A stretch of 64,000 nt of DNA from Acinetobacter guillouiae CIP 63.46. Lineage in GTDB: Bacteria > Pseudomonadota > Gammaproteobacteria > Pseudomonadales > Moraxellaceae. The stretch spans positions 1,018,324 through 1,082,323 of the forward strand of contig NZ_KB849283.1 of assembly GCF_000368145.1 (NCBI RefSeq), in the 5' to 3' direction. Positions 18,910 through 29,332 of this stretch are shown piece after piece. How positions within the stretch are numbered: the stretch's first letter is position 1; every line of letters starts with the position of its first letter. Position numbers and translations under genes: made by a program. The notes beneath the pieces were generated by a model. The model did not search any database. It was not told the DNA's origin and saw only the letters and a program-made list of their open reading frames with translations.

Positions 18910-21603
18910 GTGAGTACTCGTTTTATGACAACTGCTGAAATACGTGAAGCATTTTTGCGCTACTTTGAATCGCAAGGACATACACGTGTCGCGTCAAGTT
19001 CACTTGTACCTGCCAATGACCCTACTCTGCTTTTTACCAACGCAGGGATGAACCAGTTTAAAGACTGTTTCCTTGGATTAGAAAAACGTGACTATGTTCG
19101 CGCAACGACGTCGCAAAAATGTGTCCGTGCAGGCGGTAAGCACAACGACTTAGATAATGTCGGTTATACAGCACGTCACCATACATTCTTTGAAATGTTA
19201 GGTAACTTCTCTTTTGGTGATTACTTTAAGCGTGACGCGATTCGTTTTGCTTGGGATTTCCTTACTGGTGAAGAATGGTTAGCACTACCTAAAGATAAAT
19301 TATATGCCACTGTTTATCATACAGATGATGAAGCGTTTGACATTTGGAACAAAGAAATTGGCTTAGCTGCAGATCGTATTATCCGTATTGGTGACAATAA
19401 AGGTGAAAAATACGCTTCTGATAACTTCTGGGCAATGGGTGATACTGGCCCATGTGGTCCTTGTTCTGAAATTTTCTTTGACCATGGCGATCATATTTGG
19501 GGTGGCTTACCAGGTACACCAGAAGAAGATGGCGACCGTTTTATTGAAATCTGGAACAACGTTTTCATGCAGTTTAACCGTACTGCTGATGGCGTACTGC
19601 ATAATCTTCCTGCACCATCTGTAGATACAGGCATGGGCTTGGAACGTATTTCTGCTGTTTTACAACATGTCAATTCAAACTATGAAATTGACATGTTCCA
19701 AGACCTATTAAAGTCTGCTGCTGAAATTATTGGTGTTGATACATCTAAAGCGGTTGCAACCGCACAAGCAAACAATAAACCTATTGAATACCCTGCTTCA
19801 CTTAAAGTGGTCGCAGACCATGCACGCTCATGCTGCTTCCTGATCGCAGATGGCGTTAACCCTTCAAATGAAGGTCGTGGTTATGTATTGCGTCGTATTA
19901 TTCGTCGCGCAGTACGTCATGGTAATAAAATGGGCGCAACGGGTACATTCTTCTACAAGATGTTGCAACCATTAATCGATGCTATGGGCACTGCTTATCC
20001 TGAGCTTGAACAACGTCGTAATGTAATTGAAGCAGCTTTGATTCGTGAAGAAGAATTGTTTGCCAAAACGCTTGAACAAGGTTTAAAACTGCTTGAAGGT
20101 GAATTAGCCAACCTCAAAGGTAAAACCATTCCAGGCGAAACCGTCTTTAAACTTTACGACACTTATGGCTTCCCTGCTGATTTAACCGCAGATATCGCAC
20201 GTGAACGCGAACTGGAAATTGACGAAGCTGGTTTTGAAGTTGAAATGGCTGCTCAACGTCAACGTGCACGTGATGCAGGTAAGTTTGCTGTTGACTATAA
20301 CAGTATTGTGAAAGTAGATAGCGAAACTCAATTTGATGGCTATGAAGCAACTCAAGGTCAAGGTCAAATTATTGCGATCTATAAAGATGGCGTACAAGTT
20401 GATGAAGTCGTTGAAGGCGATGAAGCACTAATCGTATTGAACCAAACACCGTTCTATGCAGAAAGCGGTGGTCAGATTGGTGATACAGGTCTGTTCAAAA
20501 ACGATACTGGTATTTTTGAAGTTCAAGATACTAAAAAATCTGGTGGCGCTTTTGTCCATCAAGGTATCGTGACAATGGGAAGCCTAAAAGCGACTCAAAA
20601 TGTTGAAGCAATTGTAAAAGCAGATCTTCGTGAAGCAACTGCACGCAATCACTCTGCAACTCACCTTTTACATGCTGCTTTACGTCAAGTATTGGGCGAG
20701 CACGTACAACAAAAAGGTTCGTTGGTCGCTTCTGACATTTTACGTTTTGACTTTGCCAATGACCAACCGGTGACATTTGAACAAATTCAACAGGTTGAAC
20801 GTATTGTAAACCGCGAAGTAATTGCAAATACCGCCGTTTCTACTGAACTTTTAGACATCGATGCAGCAAAAGAAAAAGGCGCAATGATGTTGTTCGGTGA
20901 AAAATATGGTGATGAAGTTCGTGTACTTTCTATGGGTTCAATCCAAGATGAGAAAAATTTCTCTATCGAACTTTGTGGTGGTATCCATGTAAAACGTACT
21001 GGCGATATTGGTCTGTTTAAAATCACCTCTGAAAGTGGTGTTGCAGCAGGTGTTCGTCGTATTGAAGCTGTTACAGGTACCAAAGCGCTTGAAATCGTTC
21101 AAAAATTTGATGCAGACATTTTGCACATCAACGATTTATTAAAAGCACAGAAAGATCAAACTGTTGAAAAAGTTCAATCAACGCTAGAAACAGCACATCA
21201 ATTGCAAAAACAAATTGAGCAATTGAATCAAAAATTGGCGAATTTCCAAGCCTCTGATTTAATCAGTCAAGTGACGGAAATTGCGGGTCGCCAAACACTT
21301 ATTGCCACAGTTCAAGGACAAGATGCGAAGTCTGTTCGTCATCTTCATGACAGTGTCAAATCAAAATTAGATAATGCAGTGATTGTGCTTGCGGCTGTAG
21401 AAGGTGACAAAGTTAGTCTTATCGCATCTGTAGCTAAAGATTTCACTGCAAATCTAAAAGCGGGTGACATCATCAAACACTTAGCAACTGAGCTTGGTGG
21501 TAAAGGTGGTGGTAAACCTGACTTAGCACAAGGTGGCGCGCCACTAAACGAGAAGTTTGAACAAGTGATGGCAGATTTAACTGCTTGGCTTGCTAAAAAA
21601 TAA
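18910..21603 (+). CDS. alaS: Alanyl-tRNA synthetase
   Basis: About 897 aa from a GTG at 18910; a TTG at 18904 and an ATG at 18925 are alternatives. AAGGAG at 18894-18899 suits the upstream starts better than the ATG. Class II catalytic core: [37 protein letters not shown]. The editing domain has the zinc motif [14 protein letters not shown] and CGGIH, which clear mis-charged Ser and Gly. The C-Ala part ends with [14 protein letters not shown]. It starts the conserved alaS-lysC-csrA order. Confidence 0.97.
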   Translation: MSTRFMTTAEIREAFLRYFESQGHTRVASSSLVPANDPTLLFTNAGMNQFKDCFLGLEKRDYVRATTSQKCVRAGGKHNDLDNVGYTARHHTFFEMLGNFSFGDYFKRDAIRFAWDFLTGEEWLALPKDKLYATVYHTDDEAFDIWNKEIGLAADRIIRIGDNKGEKYASDNFWAMGDTGPCGPCSEIFFDHGDHIWGGLPGTPEEDGDRFIEIWNNVFMQFNRTADGVLHNLPAPSVDTGMGLERISAVLQHVNSNYEIDMFQDLLKSAAEIIGVDTSKAVATAQANNKPIEYPASLKVVADHARSCCFLIADGVNPSNEGRGYVLRRIIRRAVRHGNKMGATGTFFYKMLQPLIDAMGTAYPELEQRRNVIEAALIREEELFAKTLEQGLKLLEGELANLKGKTIPGETVFKLYDTYGFPADLTADIARERELEIDEAGFEVEMAAQRQRARDAGKFAVDYNSIVKVDSETQFDGYEATQGQGQIIAIYKDGVQVDEVVEGDEALIVLNQTPFYAESGGQIGDTGLFKNDTGIFEVQDTKKSGGAFVHQGIVTMGSLKATQNVEAIVKADLREATARNHSATHLLHAALRQVLGEHVQQKGSLVASDILRFDFANDQPVTFEQIQQVERIVNREVIANTAVSTELLDIDAAKEKGAMMLFGEKYGDEVRVLSMGSIQDEKNFSIELCGGIHVKRTGDIGLFKITSESGVAAGVRRIEAVTGTKALEIVQKFDADILHINDLLKAQKDQTVEKVQSTLETAHQLQKQIEQLNQKLANFQASDLISQVTEIAGRQTLIATVQGQDAKSVRHLHDSVKSKLDNAVIVLAAVEGDKVSLIASVAKDFTANLKAGDIIKHLATELGGKGGGKPDLAQGGAPLNEKFEQVMADLTAWLAKK

Positions 21604-21666
21604 TACTTCACCTTTTGTGTAACTGACCCTAATGCCGATTAGGGTCATGGCTTATATGGAACAACT

Positions 21667-22947
21667 ATGGCATTAATCGTTCAAAAATATGGCGGTACTT
21701 CTATGGGTACTCCCGAGCGCATTTTAAATGTTGCTCGTCGTGTAAAGCGTTGGCATGACCACGGCCACAAGGTTGTAGTGGTTGTATCCGCAATGAGTGG
21801 TGAAACAAACCGCTTATTGGCTTTAGCGAAAGCCATTACCGAAACCCCTGATCCTCGTGAACTAGACCAAATGGTATCTACGGGTGAACAGGTAACGATT
21901 TCAATGTTAGCAATGGCGCTCAATTCAATTGGTGTTGAAGCTAAGTCACTCACAGGTCGCCAAGTTGGTATCAAAACTGACAGCGCGTTTACCAAAGCCC
22001 GTATCGAATCTATTGATACAGATGTGATGACAAATCATTTGGATGCAGGTCGTGTCATTGTTGTTGCAGGCTTCCAAGGTTTCGACATTGATGGCAATAC
22101 AACAACTTTAGGCCGTGGCGGTTCTGATACTTCTGGTGTTGCACTTGCTGCGGCATTAAAAGCAGATGAATGTCAGATTTACACAGATGTGGATGGGGTT
22201 TATACCACTGATCCCCGTGTTGCACCTAAAGCAAAAAAAGTTGATCGTATTTCATTTGAAGAAATGCTTGAAATGGCATCTCTCGGTTCTAAAGTATTGC
22301 AAATTCGTTCTGTTGAATTTGCAGGAAAATACCAAGTGCCTTTACGCGTATTATCAAGTTTTGATAATGACAATGATGGCGCATTCGACGAAGATTTCAA
22401 AAACAATGTCGGAACACTAATCACTACTGAAGCGGAAGACAATATGGAACAGCCAATTATTTCTGGTATCGCATTTAACCGTGACGAAGCTAAATTAACA
22501 ATTTTAGGTGTACCTGATGAACCAGGTATTGCGTCTAAAATCTTATCGCCTATTGGTGCTGCAAACGTTGAAGTGGATATGATCATCCAAAACGTTGAAG
22601 AAGATGGCACAACTGACTTCACTTTTACCGTGAATCGTGGTGAACTTAAAAAAGCCAAAGCAATCCTAGAAGAAACGGCTACAGCGATTGGTGCGCGTGA
22701 AGTTGCTACGCGTGATGACATTGTTAAAGTGTCGATTGTTGGCGTTGGTATGCGTTCTCATGCAGGTGTTGCAAGTAAAATGTTTACTGCACTTGCAGAT
22801 GAAGGGATTAATATCTTGATGATCTCGACTTCTGAAATCAAAATTTCCGTGATTATTGAAGAAAATTACTTAGAACTTGCAGTTCGTTCACTCCATACAG
22901 CCTTCGGTTTAGACCGTGAACATGGCGAATCGAGTGCGCGTGCATAA
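21667..22947 (+). CDS. lysC: Aspartate kinase
   Basis: 426 aa. It phosphorylates aspartate at the head of the Lys/Thr/Met pathway. The kinase motif KYGGTSMG opens the protein, FTKARIE and GRGGSDTSGVALA belong to the active site, and two C-terminal ACT domains (about 265-420, ILGVPDEPGIASKIL and VSIVGVGMRSHAGVASKM) give feedback control. This size and layout match the Pseudomonas-type enzyme controlled jointly by Lys and Thr. Cytoplasmic, monofunctional. Confidence 0.96.
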   Translation: MALIVQKYGGTSMGTPERILNVARRVKRWHDHGHKVVVVVSAMSGETNRLLALAKAITETPDPRELDQMVSTGEQVTISMLAMALNSIGVEAKSLTGRQVGIKTDSAFTKARIESIDTDVMTNHLDAGRVIVVAGFQGFDIDGNTTTLGRGGSDTSGVALAAALKADECQIYTDVDGVYTTDPRVAPKAKKVDRISFEEMLEMASLGSKVLQIRSVEFAGKYQVPLRVLSSFDNDNDGAFDEDFKNNVGTLITTEAEDNMEQPIISGIAFNRDEAKLTILGVPDEPGIASKILSPIGAANVEVDMIIQNVEEDGTTDFTFTVNRGELKKAKAILEETATAIGAREVATRDDIVKVSIVGVGMRSHAGVASKMFTALADEGINILMISTSEIKISVIIEENYLELAVRSLHTAFGLDREHGESSARA

Positions 22948-22996
22948 TTTTTGATCAAATATAGCAACTTATTCGCTGTTTTGACCAAGAAAAAAT

Positions 22997-23030
22997 CAGA
23001 GCCACTATAGTGTTTTCTATAGTGGCTCTG
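22997..23030 (+). terminator. Strong hairpin after lysC
   Basis: 14-bp perfect stem CAGAGCCACTATAG / CTATAGTGGCTCTG with a TGTTTT loop, followed by TTATATT. It separates lysC from csrA, so csrA probably has its own promoter. Confidence 0.75.
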
Positions 23031-23190
23031 TTATATTAGTTTTTGAGGTTTTAGAGAAATTTCAATAGAGCAATGTGAAAATGAAAAATTTGTCACATTA
23101 TTCTGTTAAAATTATCGGTGCTATTTAAAGTTGTGTTTTCTAGTTTTTAGAAATTCATCGCAGGTTTAGCTTTTAAGCAAGGAGATAAAC

Positions 23191-23442
23191 ATGCTGATTC
23201 TGACCCGCCGTGTCGGAGAAACTTTGATGATTGGGGATCAAGTCAGTGTTACTGTGCTTGGTGTTAAAGGCAACCAAGTTCGTATTGGTGTAAATGCCCC
23301 AAAAGAAGTTTCTGTACATCGCGAAGAAATTTATCAACGTATTCAACATGAGCGTGCTATGCACGAGCATTTGCAACATATTGATCAAGATTATCAACCT
23401 TCTTTTGAAGATGATAATTCGCAAAACACCTATAATCGTTAA
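23191..23442 (+). CDS. csrA: Carbon storage regulator CsrA
   Basis: 83 aa. Residues 1-60 are the typical RNA-binding CsrA fold: [16 protein letters not shown] and [19 protein letters not shown], including the RNA-contacting R44-type Arg and the VHREEI patch. It binds GGA motifs in mRNA leaders and controls translation. The C-terminal tail of about 23 residues (His-rich, then acidic [13 protein letters not shown]) is longer than in E. coli CsrA (61 aa) and looks disordered. AGGAG precedes the ATG. Confidence 0.96.
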   Translation: MLILTRRVGETLMIGDQVSVTVLGVKGNQVRIGVNAPKEVSVHREEIYQRIQHERAMHEHLQHIDQDYQPSFEDDNSQNTYNR

Positions 23443-23464
23443 GATTATAGTGGTTTTGGAAACT

Positions 23465-23486
23465 AAAGCGGCTTTTAAGCCGCTTT
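23465..23486 (+). terminator. Intrinsic terminator after csrA
   Basis: Stem AAAGCGGC / GCCGCTTT with a short TTTTAA loop, followed by AAATTTTTATT; 23 bases after the csrA stop. Confidence 0.8.
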
Positions 23487-23521
23487 AAATTTTTATTGAT
23501 CAGTAAAAAACATCATCCGTT

Positions 23522-24091
23522 TTATTCAAGACCCAGTGCTTTTTTGACTGGCGAATAGCTACGGCGATGTTGATCAATCACCCCATGTTCAGCGATGGCG
23601 TCAAAGTGTGCTTTGGTTGGATAACCTTTATGTTTAGCAAAACCAAATTGCGGATACAACTTGTCTAGCTCAACCATTTCATGATCACGCGTTACTTTGG
23701 CTAAAATACTTGCCGCACTGATCTCAGCATGTAAAACATCCCCGCCTACGACCGCATCACAGCTCATGCTTAAGCCTTTAGGAACTTTATTGCCATCTAC
23801 AAGCACATGTTCTGGTCGCGTTTTAAGTGCCTCTACAGCACGTCGCATCGCCAATAATGAAGCTTGCAAGATATTCAGCTCATCAATTTCTTGATGTGTT
23901 GCTTCAGCAATTGCCCAAGCAATCGCTTTTTCCTGAATCTCAATGAATAACTTTTCACGTTTTTTTTCAGTTAATTTTTTAGAATCATTTAACCCTTGAA
24001 TTGGGTTGTTTGGATCTAAAATAACTGCAGCTGCAACCACAGAGCCAACCAATGGACCTCGTCCTGCTTCATCTACACCAGCAACTAACAT
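23522..24091 (-). CDS. rnhB: Ribonuclease HII
   Basis: 189 aa. It cuts the RNA strand of RNA-DNA hybrids and removes single ribonucleotides from DNA. The acidic active site begins with [12 protein letters not shown] (Asp7, Glu8) and includes the Asp in VLVDGNKVP and the Asp in KVTRDHEM. Length is normal. It converges with csrA and seems to be a single gene here. Confidence 0.95.
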   Translation of the reverse strand: MLVAGVDEAGRGPLVGSVVAAAVILDPNNPIQGLNDSKKLTEKKREKLFIEIQEKAIAWAIAEATHQEIDELNILQASLLAMRRAVEALKTRPEHVLVDGNKVPKGLSMSCDAVVGGDVLHAEISAASILAKVTRDHEMVELDKLYPQFGFAKHKGYPTKAHFDAIAEHGVIDQHRRSYSPVKKALGLE

Positions 24092-24340
24092 TTTCTTTCC
24101 TATCCTAAAAGAAGCTCAACAGGTTTTATCTGAGTTTATACATCATCATCTTGAGATGATGACAGATCGAAAGCCCTTTTCTTTCTACATAACTTCAATC
24201 AAGTGATCAAAATTTAGAATATTTTGCTTAGCGTGAAAGACGCCATTTAAAGAAAAGAGCATCAGTCCTAAGACCATGAATTTATCAATATACAAAAAAC
24301 TGTATCAATAAATTCATATGTCTTTGATGCTTTAATGCAA

Positions 24341-24718
24341 CTATCTCATCGCTTCTGCAACACATGCATTAATTGTTTTTGTCACGACATTTGAAACAAT
24401 CGTAGCACGCGCTTGAGGATCTAAAGCAGCTGTTGCTAAATCTACAGTGCTAACACTTTGTGGTGCCTTTTCACTGACACAACCACAAATTTCACTTTGT
24501 ACATTGTTTTTCTGGTCTGCAGTCATGACTTTTGTTGCAGTCTTCCAAGCAGGTAAATTATTCAGTTCAGTTGTACATTTCGCATTTATCGCGATTTTAA
24601 GCGCAACACCACCTAACTGCTGAGTTGTTGACGCTGCTGCAGCACCTGTTGGATCATTGGTCGCGCAAGCCGTTAGAGCTAAAGCGATTGAAGCAAGAAA
24701 GACAACGCGTTTTTTCAC
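24341..24718 (-). CDS. Small lipoprotein with CGCVSE motif
   Basis: 125 aa, GTG start at 24718 behind AAGGAA. Lipobox ALTACATND. The mature part has Cys in NAKCTTEL, EICGCVSEKAP and NACVAEAM. It resembles the secreted protein at 25597-25953: both have a single Cys, then about 30 residues later IWxx/AWKTA, then CGCVSExA, a VDLATAAL/KQLVMATF segment and a C-terminal CxxEAxR/K. The cytochrome b561 gene lies between the two paralogs. Function unknown. Confidence 0.7.
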   Translation of the reverse strand: MKKRVVFLASIALALTACATNDPTGAAAASTTQQLGGVALKIAINAKCTTELNNLPAWKTATKVMTADQKNNVQSEICGCVSEKAPQSVSTVDLATAALDPQARATIVSNVVTKTINACVAEAMR

Positions 24719-24941
24719 AATTTTTTCCTTTTTATGAGATAAAGCTAGGCTATTTTGCCTAAACTAACACTTGGATTAAACTAAAATTTGAATAATCACC
24801 TCATTAGACGCTAAATGGATAAATATTTCACAATTATTGCTTTAAGCGTTGCAAATTTAAAACAATACGTTGAGTTTTTAGAACTGATTTCTTTTAATAA
24901 AATCCATATTATAAGCACTAAATTAAATTGGAATCTGTGTC

Positions 24942-25493
24942 ATGCAACAAAAATCACAATACTATACAAGGACAGCACAATGGTTGCATTGGATTATGGC
25001 AATCATCTTTATTACCGCTTGGGTCATTGGTTTTTATAGTGGCAATTTTTTAAGCTATGATGTCGATGGACCGTTTAAAGGCGATGTCATTACTCTACAT
25101 AAGAATATTGCATCGGTGATTATCTTTTTGGTCATTATCCGTATCTTTTGGCGTTACACTCACCCTGCCCCTGAACTACCTGAAACCATGTCACCATTGA
25201 TGAAAACTTTGGCTCATTTAGGTCATTTGGGTTTATATTTCATGCTATTGGCATTGCCAATCACTGGATGTTTATTTAGCTGGAGTGCTGGCCATCCCGT
25301 GCCTGTATTGTACTTATTTGAGATTCCAAGACTTGTACAAGATAACCCCGATTTAACAGCGATTGTTAAACCTTTACATATTTATATTTCATGGGCTGCT
25401 GGCTTACTTCTTGTCGGACATGTTCTCGCTGCGCTCAAACATCATTTTATTGATAAAGACAATGTATTGAAAAGTATGACACGACAAGGTTAG
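24942..25493 (+). CDS. cybB: Cytochrome b561
   Basis: 183 aa, four membrane segments, inner membrane. The haem-ligand histidines are in AQWLHWIMA, ITLHKNIASV, KTLAHLGHLGLYF and KPLHIYISWA/GHVLAALKHH, the usual CybB pattern. The family passes electrons from the quinone pool; E. coli CybB acts as a superoxide-quinone oxidoreductase. It is followed by its own terminator. It is flanked by two paralogous small Cys-motif genes on the other strand. Confidence 0.92.
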   Translation: MQQKSQYYTRTAQWLHWIMAIIFITAWVIGFYSGNFLSYDVDGPFKGDVITLHKNIASVIIFLVIIRIFWRYTHPAPELPETMSPLMKTLAHLGHLGLYFMLLALPITGCLFSWSAGHPVPVLYLFEIPRLVQDNPDLTAIVKPLHIYISWAAGLLLVGHVLAALKHHFIDKDNVLKSMTRQG

Positions 25494-25518
25494 TCATATA
25501 CAGATTAAAAAGCCTATT

Positions 25519-25550
25519 AAAAGCACATCAAAACGGTGTGCTTTTTTTTA
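25519..25550 (+). terminator. Intrinsic terminator after cybB
   Basis: Stem AAAAGCACA / TGTGCTTTT followed by TTTTTA; 26 bases after the cybB stop. Confidence 0.8.
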
Positions 25551-25596
25551 TATTTTTATTGTGGTTTAAATTTATGGCGCTTTAAATTCTAGATCT

Positions 25597-25953
25597 TTAC
25601 TTTAATGCTTCTTTCGCACAACCTTTTAAACTATTCATCACTGCTTGTTGAATCAGCTTATTTTTTGCAGCTTCATTAAAAGTTGCCATCACCAGCTGTT
25701 TAGCTGGTACATCGTTCAAAGCATTCTCACTGACACAGCCACAGATTTTTTGCTGTGCATGTTGCTGTTGTGCAGCTGTCCATAAAAATGAGGATGCTTG
25801 CCAAATCTTTGACGCTTTTAACTCACTGGCACACTGCTGTTCGATTAAAGGCTTTAGCATTTTCTGCGTAATCGTTTCTGTGCTTGAGTCTGCACATGCA
25901 ACAGTCACAGGTAAAATAATGAATAAGGTTAAACATGTTGTTAAAAATTTCAT
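25597..25953 (-). CDS. Small secreted protein with CGCVSE motif
   Basis: 118 aa. The signal region (residues 1-20) ends PVTVACADSS, so the protein is either cut by signal peptidase I or lipidated at the Cys of VAC; the context is less like a lipobox than in its paralog at 24341. Shared features are QQCASEL, KICGCVSENAL and the C-terminal GCAKEALK. Two other paired Cys imply periplasmic disulfides. Unknown family. Confidence 0.7.
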   Translation of the reverse strand: MKFLTTCLTLFIILPVTVACADSSTETITQKMLKPLIEQQCASELKASKIWQASSFLWTAAQQQHAQQKICGCVSENALNDVPAKQLVMATFNEAAKNKLIQQAVMNSLKGCAKEALK

Positions 25954-25972
25954 TCTATTTCCCTCATGAAAA

Positions 25973-25998
25973 AAAAGCAGTGTTCACACACTGCTTTT
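25973..25998 (-). terminator. Intrinsic terminator after adenine deaminase
   Basis: Perfect 11-bp stem AAAAGCAGTGT / ACACTGCTTTT, four-base loop; eight T follow on the minus strand. Confidence 0.85.
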
Positions 25999-26023
25999 AT
26001 ATGCTTAAAGAATATAGCTTGAT

Positions 26024-27058
<1,035 letters not shown>

Positions 27059-27100
27059 TCATCCAAATCACTTGGATTCATTTCAATCTGATTAAAACAA

Positions 27101-27132
27101 AAAAGGGTGCAAACTTGAGTTTACACCCTTTT
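27101..27132 (-). terminator. Intrinsic terminator after purine permease
   Basis: Long stem GGGTG-C-AAACT / AGTTT-A-CACCC inside A and T runs; on the minus strand followed by TTTTTTG. Lies between the permease stop and the adenine deaminase start. Confidence 0.8.
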
Positions 27133-27146
27133 CTTATTTAAATTTA

Positions 27147-28466
27147 TTAACCACCAAATGCAACGAATTTAATCACCCAGAGCACAGCAATGATCCAAAC
27201 CATATATGGAACTGTTTTCGCTTTACCTGTAAATAATTTAACCAATGCATAGCTGATAAAGCCCATTGCAATACCGTCTGCAATAGAATAAGCAAATGGC
27301 ATAAATACAATGGTTAAAAATGCTGGAACTGCTTCAGTAATATCATCCCATTCAATATTGATAATGCCTTGAATCATCAACACACCAACGAATAATAATG
27401 CTGGAGCAGTCGCAAATCCGGGAACAGATTGAGCCAGTGGTGCTAAAAATAAACACGCTAAAAATAAAATACCGACAACAACTGCAGTTAAACCTGTACG
27501 ACCGCCTGCAGCAACACCCGCAGATGACTCAATATAAGGCGTTGTTGATGATGTACCCAAAGCAGCACCGGCAACAATTGCAGTTGAATCTGCAAATAGC
27601 GCTTTTTTCAAACGTGGTAATTTACCATCTTTCAATAAACCAGCACGATGTGAAACCCCGACCAATGTTCCGGTTGAGTCAAATAAATCAACCAAGAAGA
27701 ATACGAAAATTACGCCTACCAAACTTACCGTAAATAAGTTTTCAAAATTCATTTGCATGAATGTCGGTGCAATAGAAGGAATCGAACCAACAACCCCTTT
27801 AAATTCATTTAAACCTAAAGCTGTTGCAATACCAGTGATTGCTAAAATACTGATAATAATTGCGCCACGAATTTTATAGTGGTGCATAATCACGATCAGG
27901 AAAAAACCCAATAAGGTCAGTAAGACTGTAGGTTGTTTTAAATCCCCCAAACCCACCAAAGTTGCTTGATTTGCAACAATAATGCCTGAGTTTTTCAATG
28001 CAACCAGTGCAAGGAATAATCCAATACCACCACCGATTGCAAATTTCAATGACATTGGAATCGCATTGACAATGGCTTCACGGATTTTAAACATGCTAAT
28101 TGCAATGAAGACAAGTCCGGAAACAAATACAGCAGCCAAAGCGGTTTGCCACTCAACGCCCATACCTAAACAAACGGAATAGGTAAAATAAGCATTCAGT
28201 CCCATACCTGGTGCAAGTGCAATCGGATAGTTTGCAACAACCCCCATGACCAAACAACCAATCGCAGCGGCTAAACACGTTGCCACAAATACGGCGCCAT
28301 GATCCATACCTGTTTCTGAAAGAATCAATGGGTTAACAATGATGATGTAGCACATTGTTAAAAATGTCGTTAAACCTGCCAGTATTTCGGTTCTAAACGT
28401 CGTTTTATTTTCGCTCAGTTTAAATAAGCGTTCAAGCAAACCCGCTGAAGGATTTGGATTCGTCAT
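27147..28466 (-). CDS. AzgA-type NCS2 purine permease
   Basis: 439 aa, about 12-14 membrane segments, inner membrane. It has the AzgA-branch start FRTEILAGLTTFLTMCYIIIVNP, the ALAPGMGLNAYFTY motif, and the later LFDSTGTLVGVSHRAGLL and GTSSTTPYIESSAGVAAGGRTGL stretches that carry substrate and proton residues. E. coli relatives (PurP, GhxP, GhxQ) take up adenine or guanine/hypoxanthine. Adjacent adenine deaminase favours adenine. Confidence 0.9.
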   Translation of the reverse strand: MTNPNPSAGLLERLFKLSENKTTFRTEILAGLTTFLTMCYIIIVNPLILSETGMDHGAVFVATCLAAAIGCLVMGVVANYPIALAPGMGLNAYFTYSVCLGMGVEWQTALAAVFVSGLVFIAISMFKIREAIVNAIPMSLKFAIGGGIGLFLALVALKNSGIIVANQATLVGLGDLKQPTVLLTLLGFFLIVIMHHYKIRGAIIISILAITGIATALGLNEFKGVVGSIPSIAPTFMQMNFENLFTVSLVGVIFVFFLVDLFDSTGTLVGVSHRAGLLKDGKLPRLKKALFADSTAIVAGAALGTSSTTPYIESSAGVAAGGRTGLTAVVVGILFLACLFLAPLAQSVPGFATAPALLFVGVLMIQGIINIEWDDITEAVPAFLTIVFMPFAYSIADGIAMGFISYALVKLFTGKAKTVPYMVWIIAVLWVIKFVAFGG

Positions 28467-28779
28467 TGTTGAGCCCCTGTTAAGTTTGAGCTATTCGTTG
28501 ATAAAATCGAGTTCATTTAAAAAAATGCTAAATGCCGTCAATTAAGGCCATAATTCAGCATTCAATAAACATACCAAAATGACATTTCCGATAAAAAACT
28601 TGAATTAAAAAAGCTGCAGATTAGCAGCTTTCATTTTCTAGAAGGTTTAACGGTCGTTATCGATTACATATTACAAATTATAACATACAGTTTAAATAAT
28701 TTTATCAATCTGATGCTTTTAGTCATCCAATTCATGTGAACTCAGAAGTTTAATGCTTTAAGGATATACAGTACGTAAA
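28467..28779. other. Intergenic region upstream of purine permease
   Basis: 313 bases. It contains the hairpin at 28610-28631 (stem AAAGCTGC / GCAGCTTT, followed on the minus strand by TTTT), which would terminate the small gene at 28780. The rest is AT-rich and must hold the permease promoter. No reading frame of note. Confidence 0.5.
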
Positions 28780-28971
28780 TCAAATCACCGTATTACTTAC
28801 TTTTAAATGATTGTGATTATTAGGATTAGACTCAATTTTCCGAATGGTTAAATTCGCATCTTTGATAATATTTTGCATTTCTTGTTGTTTTTTCTGTTGC
28901 GAATCGACATAAGAAAAATAGCCTAGAAATATCACACTACTAAACACGAAAAAAGTTACAAGCTTTACCAT
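28780..28971 (-). CDS. Small membrane-anchored protein, unknown
   Basis: 63 aa. One N-terminal membrane segment (VTFFVFSSVIFLGYFSYV) is followed by a Gln/Lys-rich helix and a polar tail. No good ribosome site is visible before the ATG, but composition looks genuine and a terminator follows at 28610-28631. Function unknown. Confidence 0.5.
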   Translation of the reverse strand: MVKLVTFFVFSSVIFLGYFSYVDSQQKKQQEMQNIIKDANLTIRKIESNPNNHNHLKVSNTVI

Positions 28972-29332
28972 TTCAAAATCAAATCAGGGTATAAATTTCG
29001 CTGATTATACACATAAATGTGACATAAATAACACTTTAACAATAAAATTGTCCGACAAATCACAAGTATTAACTTGCGCTTTCATAGTGCATATCAGGCT
29101 TTAAATCCTGCTATACATCTAAAATGGTGCTATTTGTTTTAAATGATGATAAAAAAACAACATGAAACTTGATGAATCATAGGCAATCTTTAAATACATA
29201 AAATGTTTAACAACAAGAGTTTAGACAGCTTAGCTTACACACTTTTAAAAGCATGTAAGCTTTTAAATCCATAAGATTTAAATACACTATTCAAAGATTT
29301 AAGCCAACTCACTTAAGTTTTACATAGGGCCT
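28972..29332. other. Intergenic region downstream of the RND efflux operon
   Basis: 361 bases, AT-rich. The only structure I see is an imperfect hairpin near 29228-29260 (arms AGCTTACA / TGTAAGCT) that may end the efflux operon, without a strong T run. No small gene found. Confidence 0.4.
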
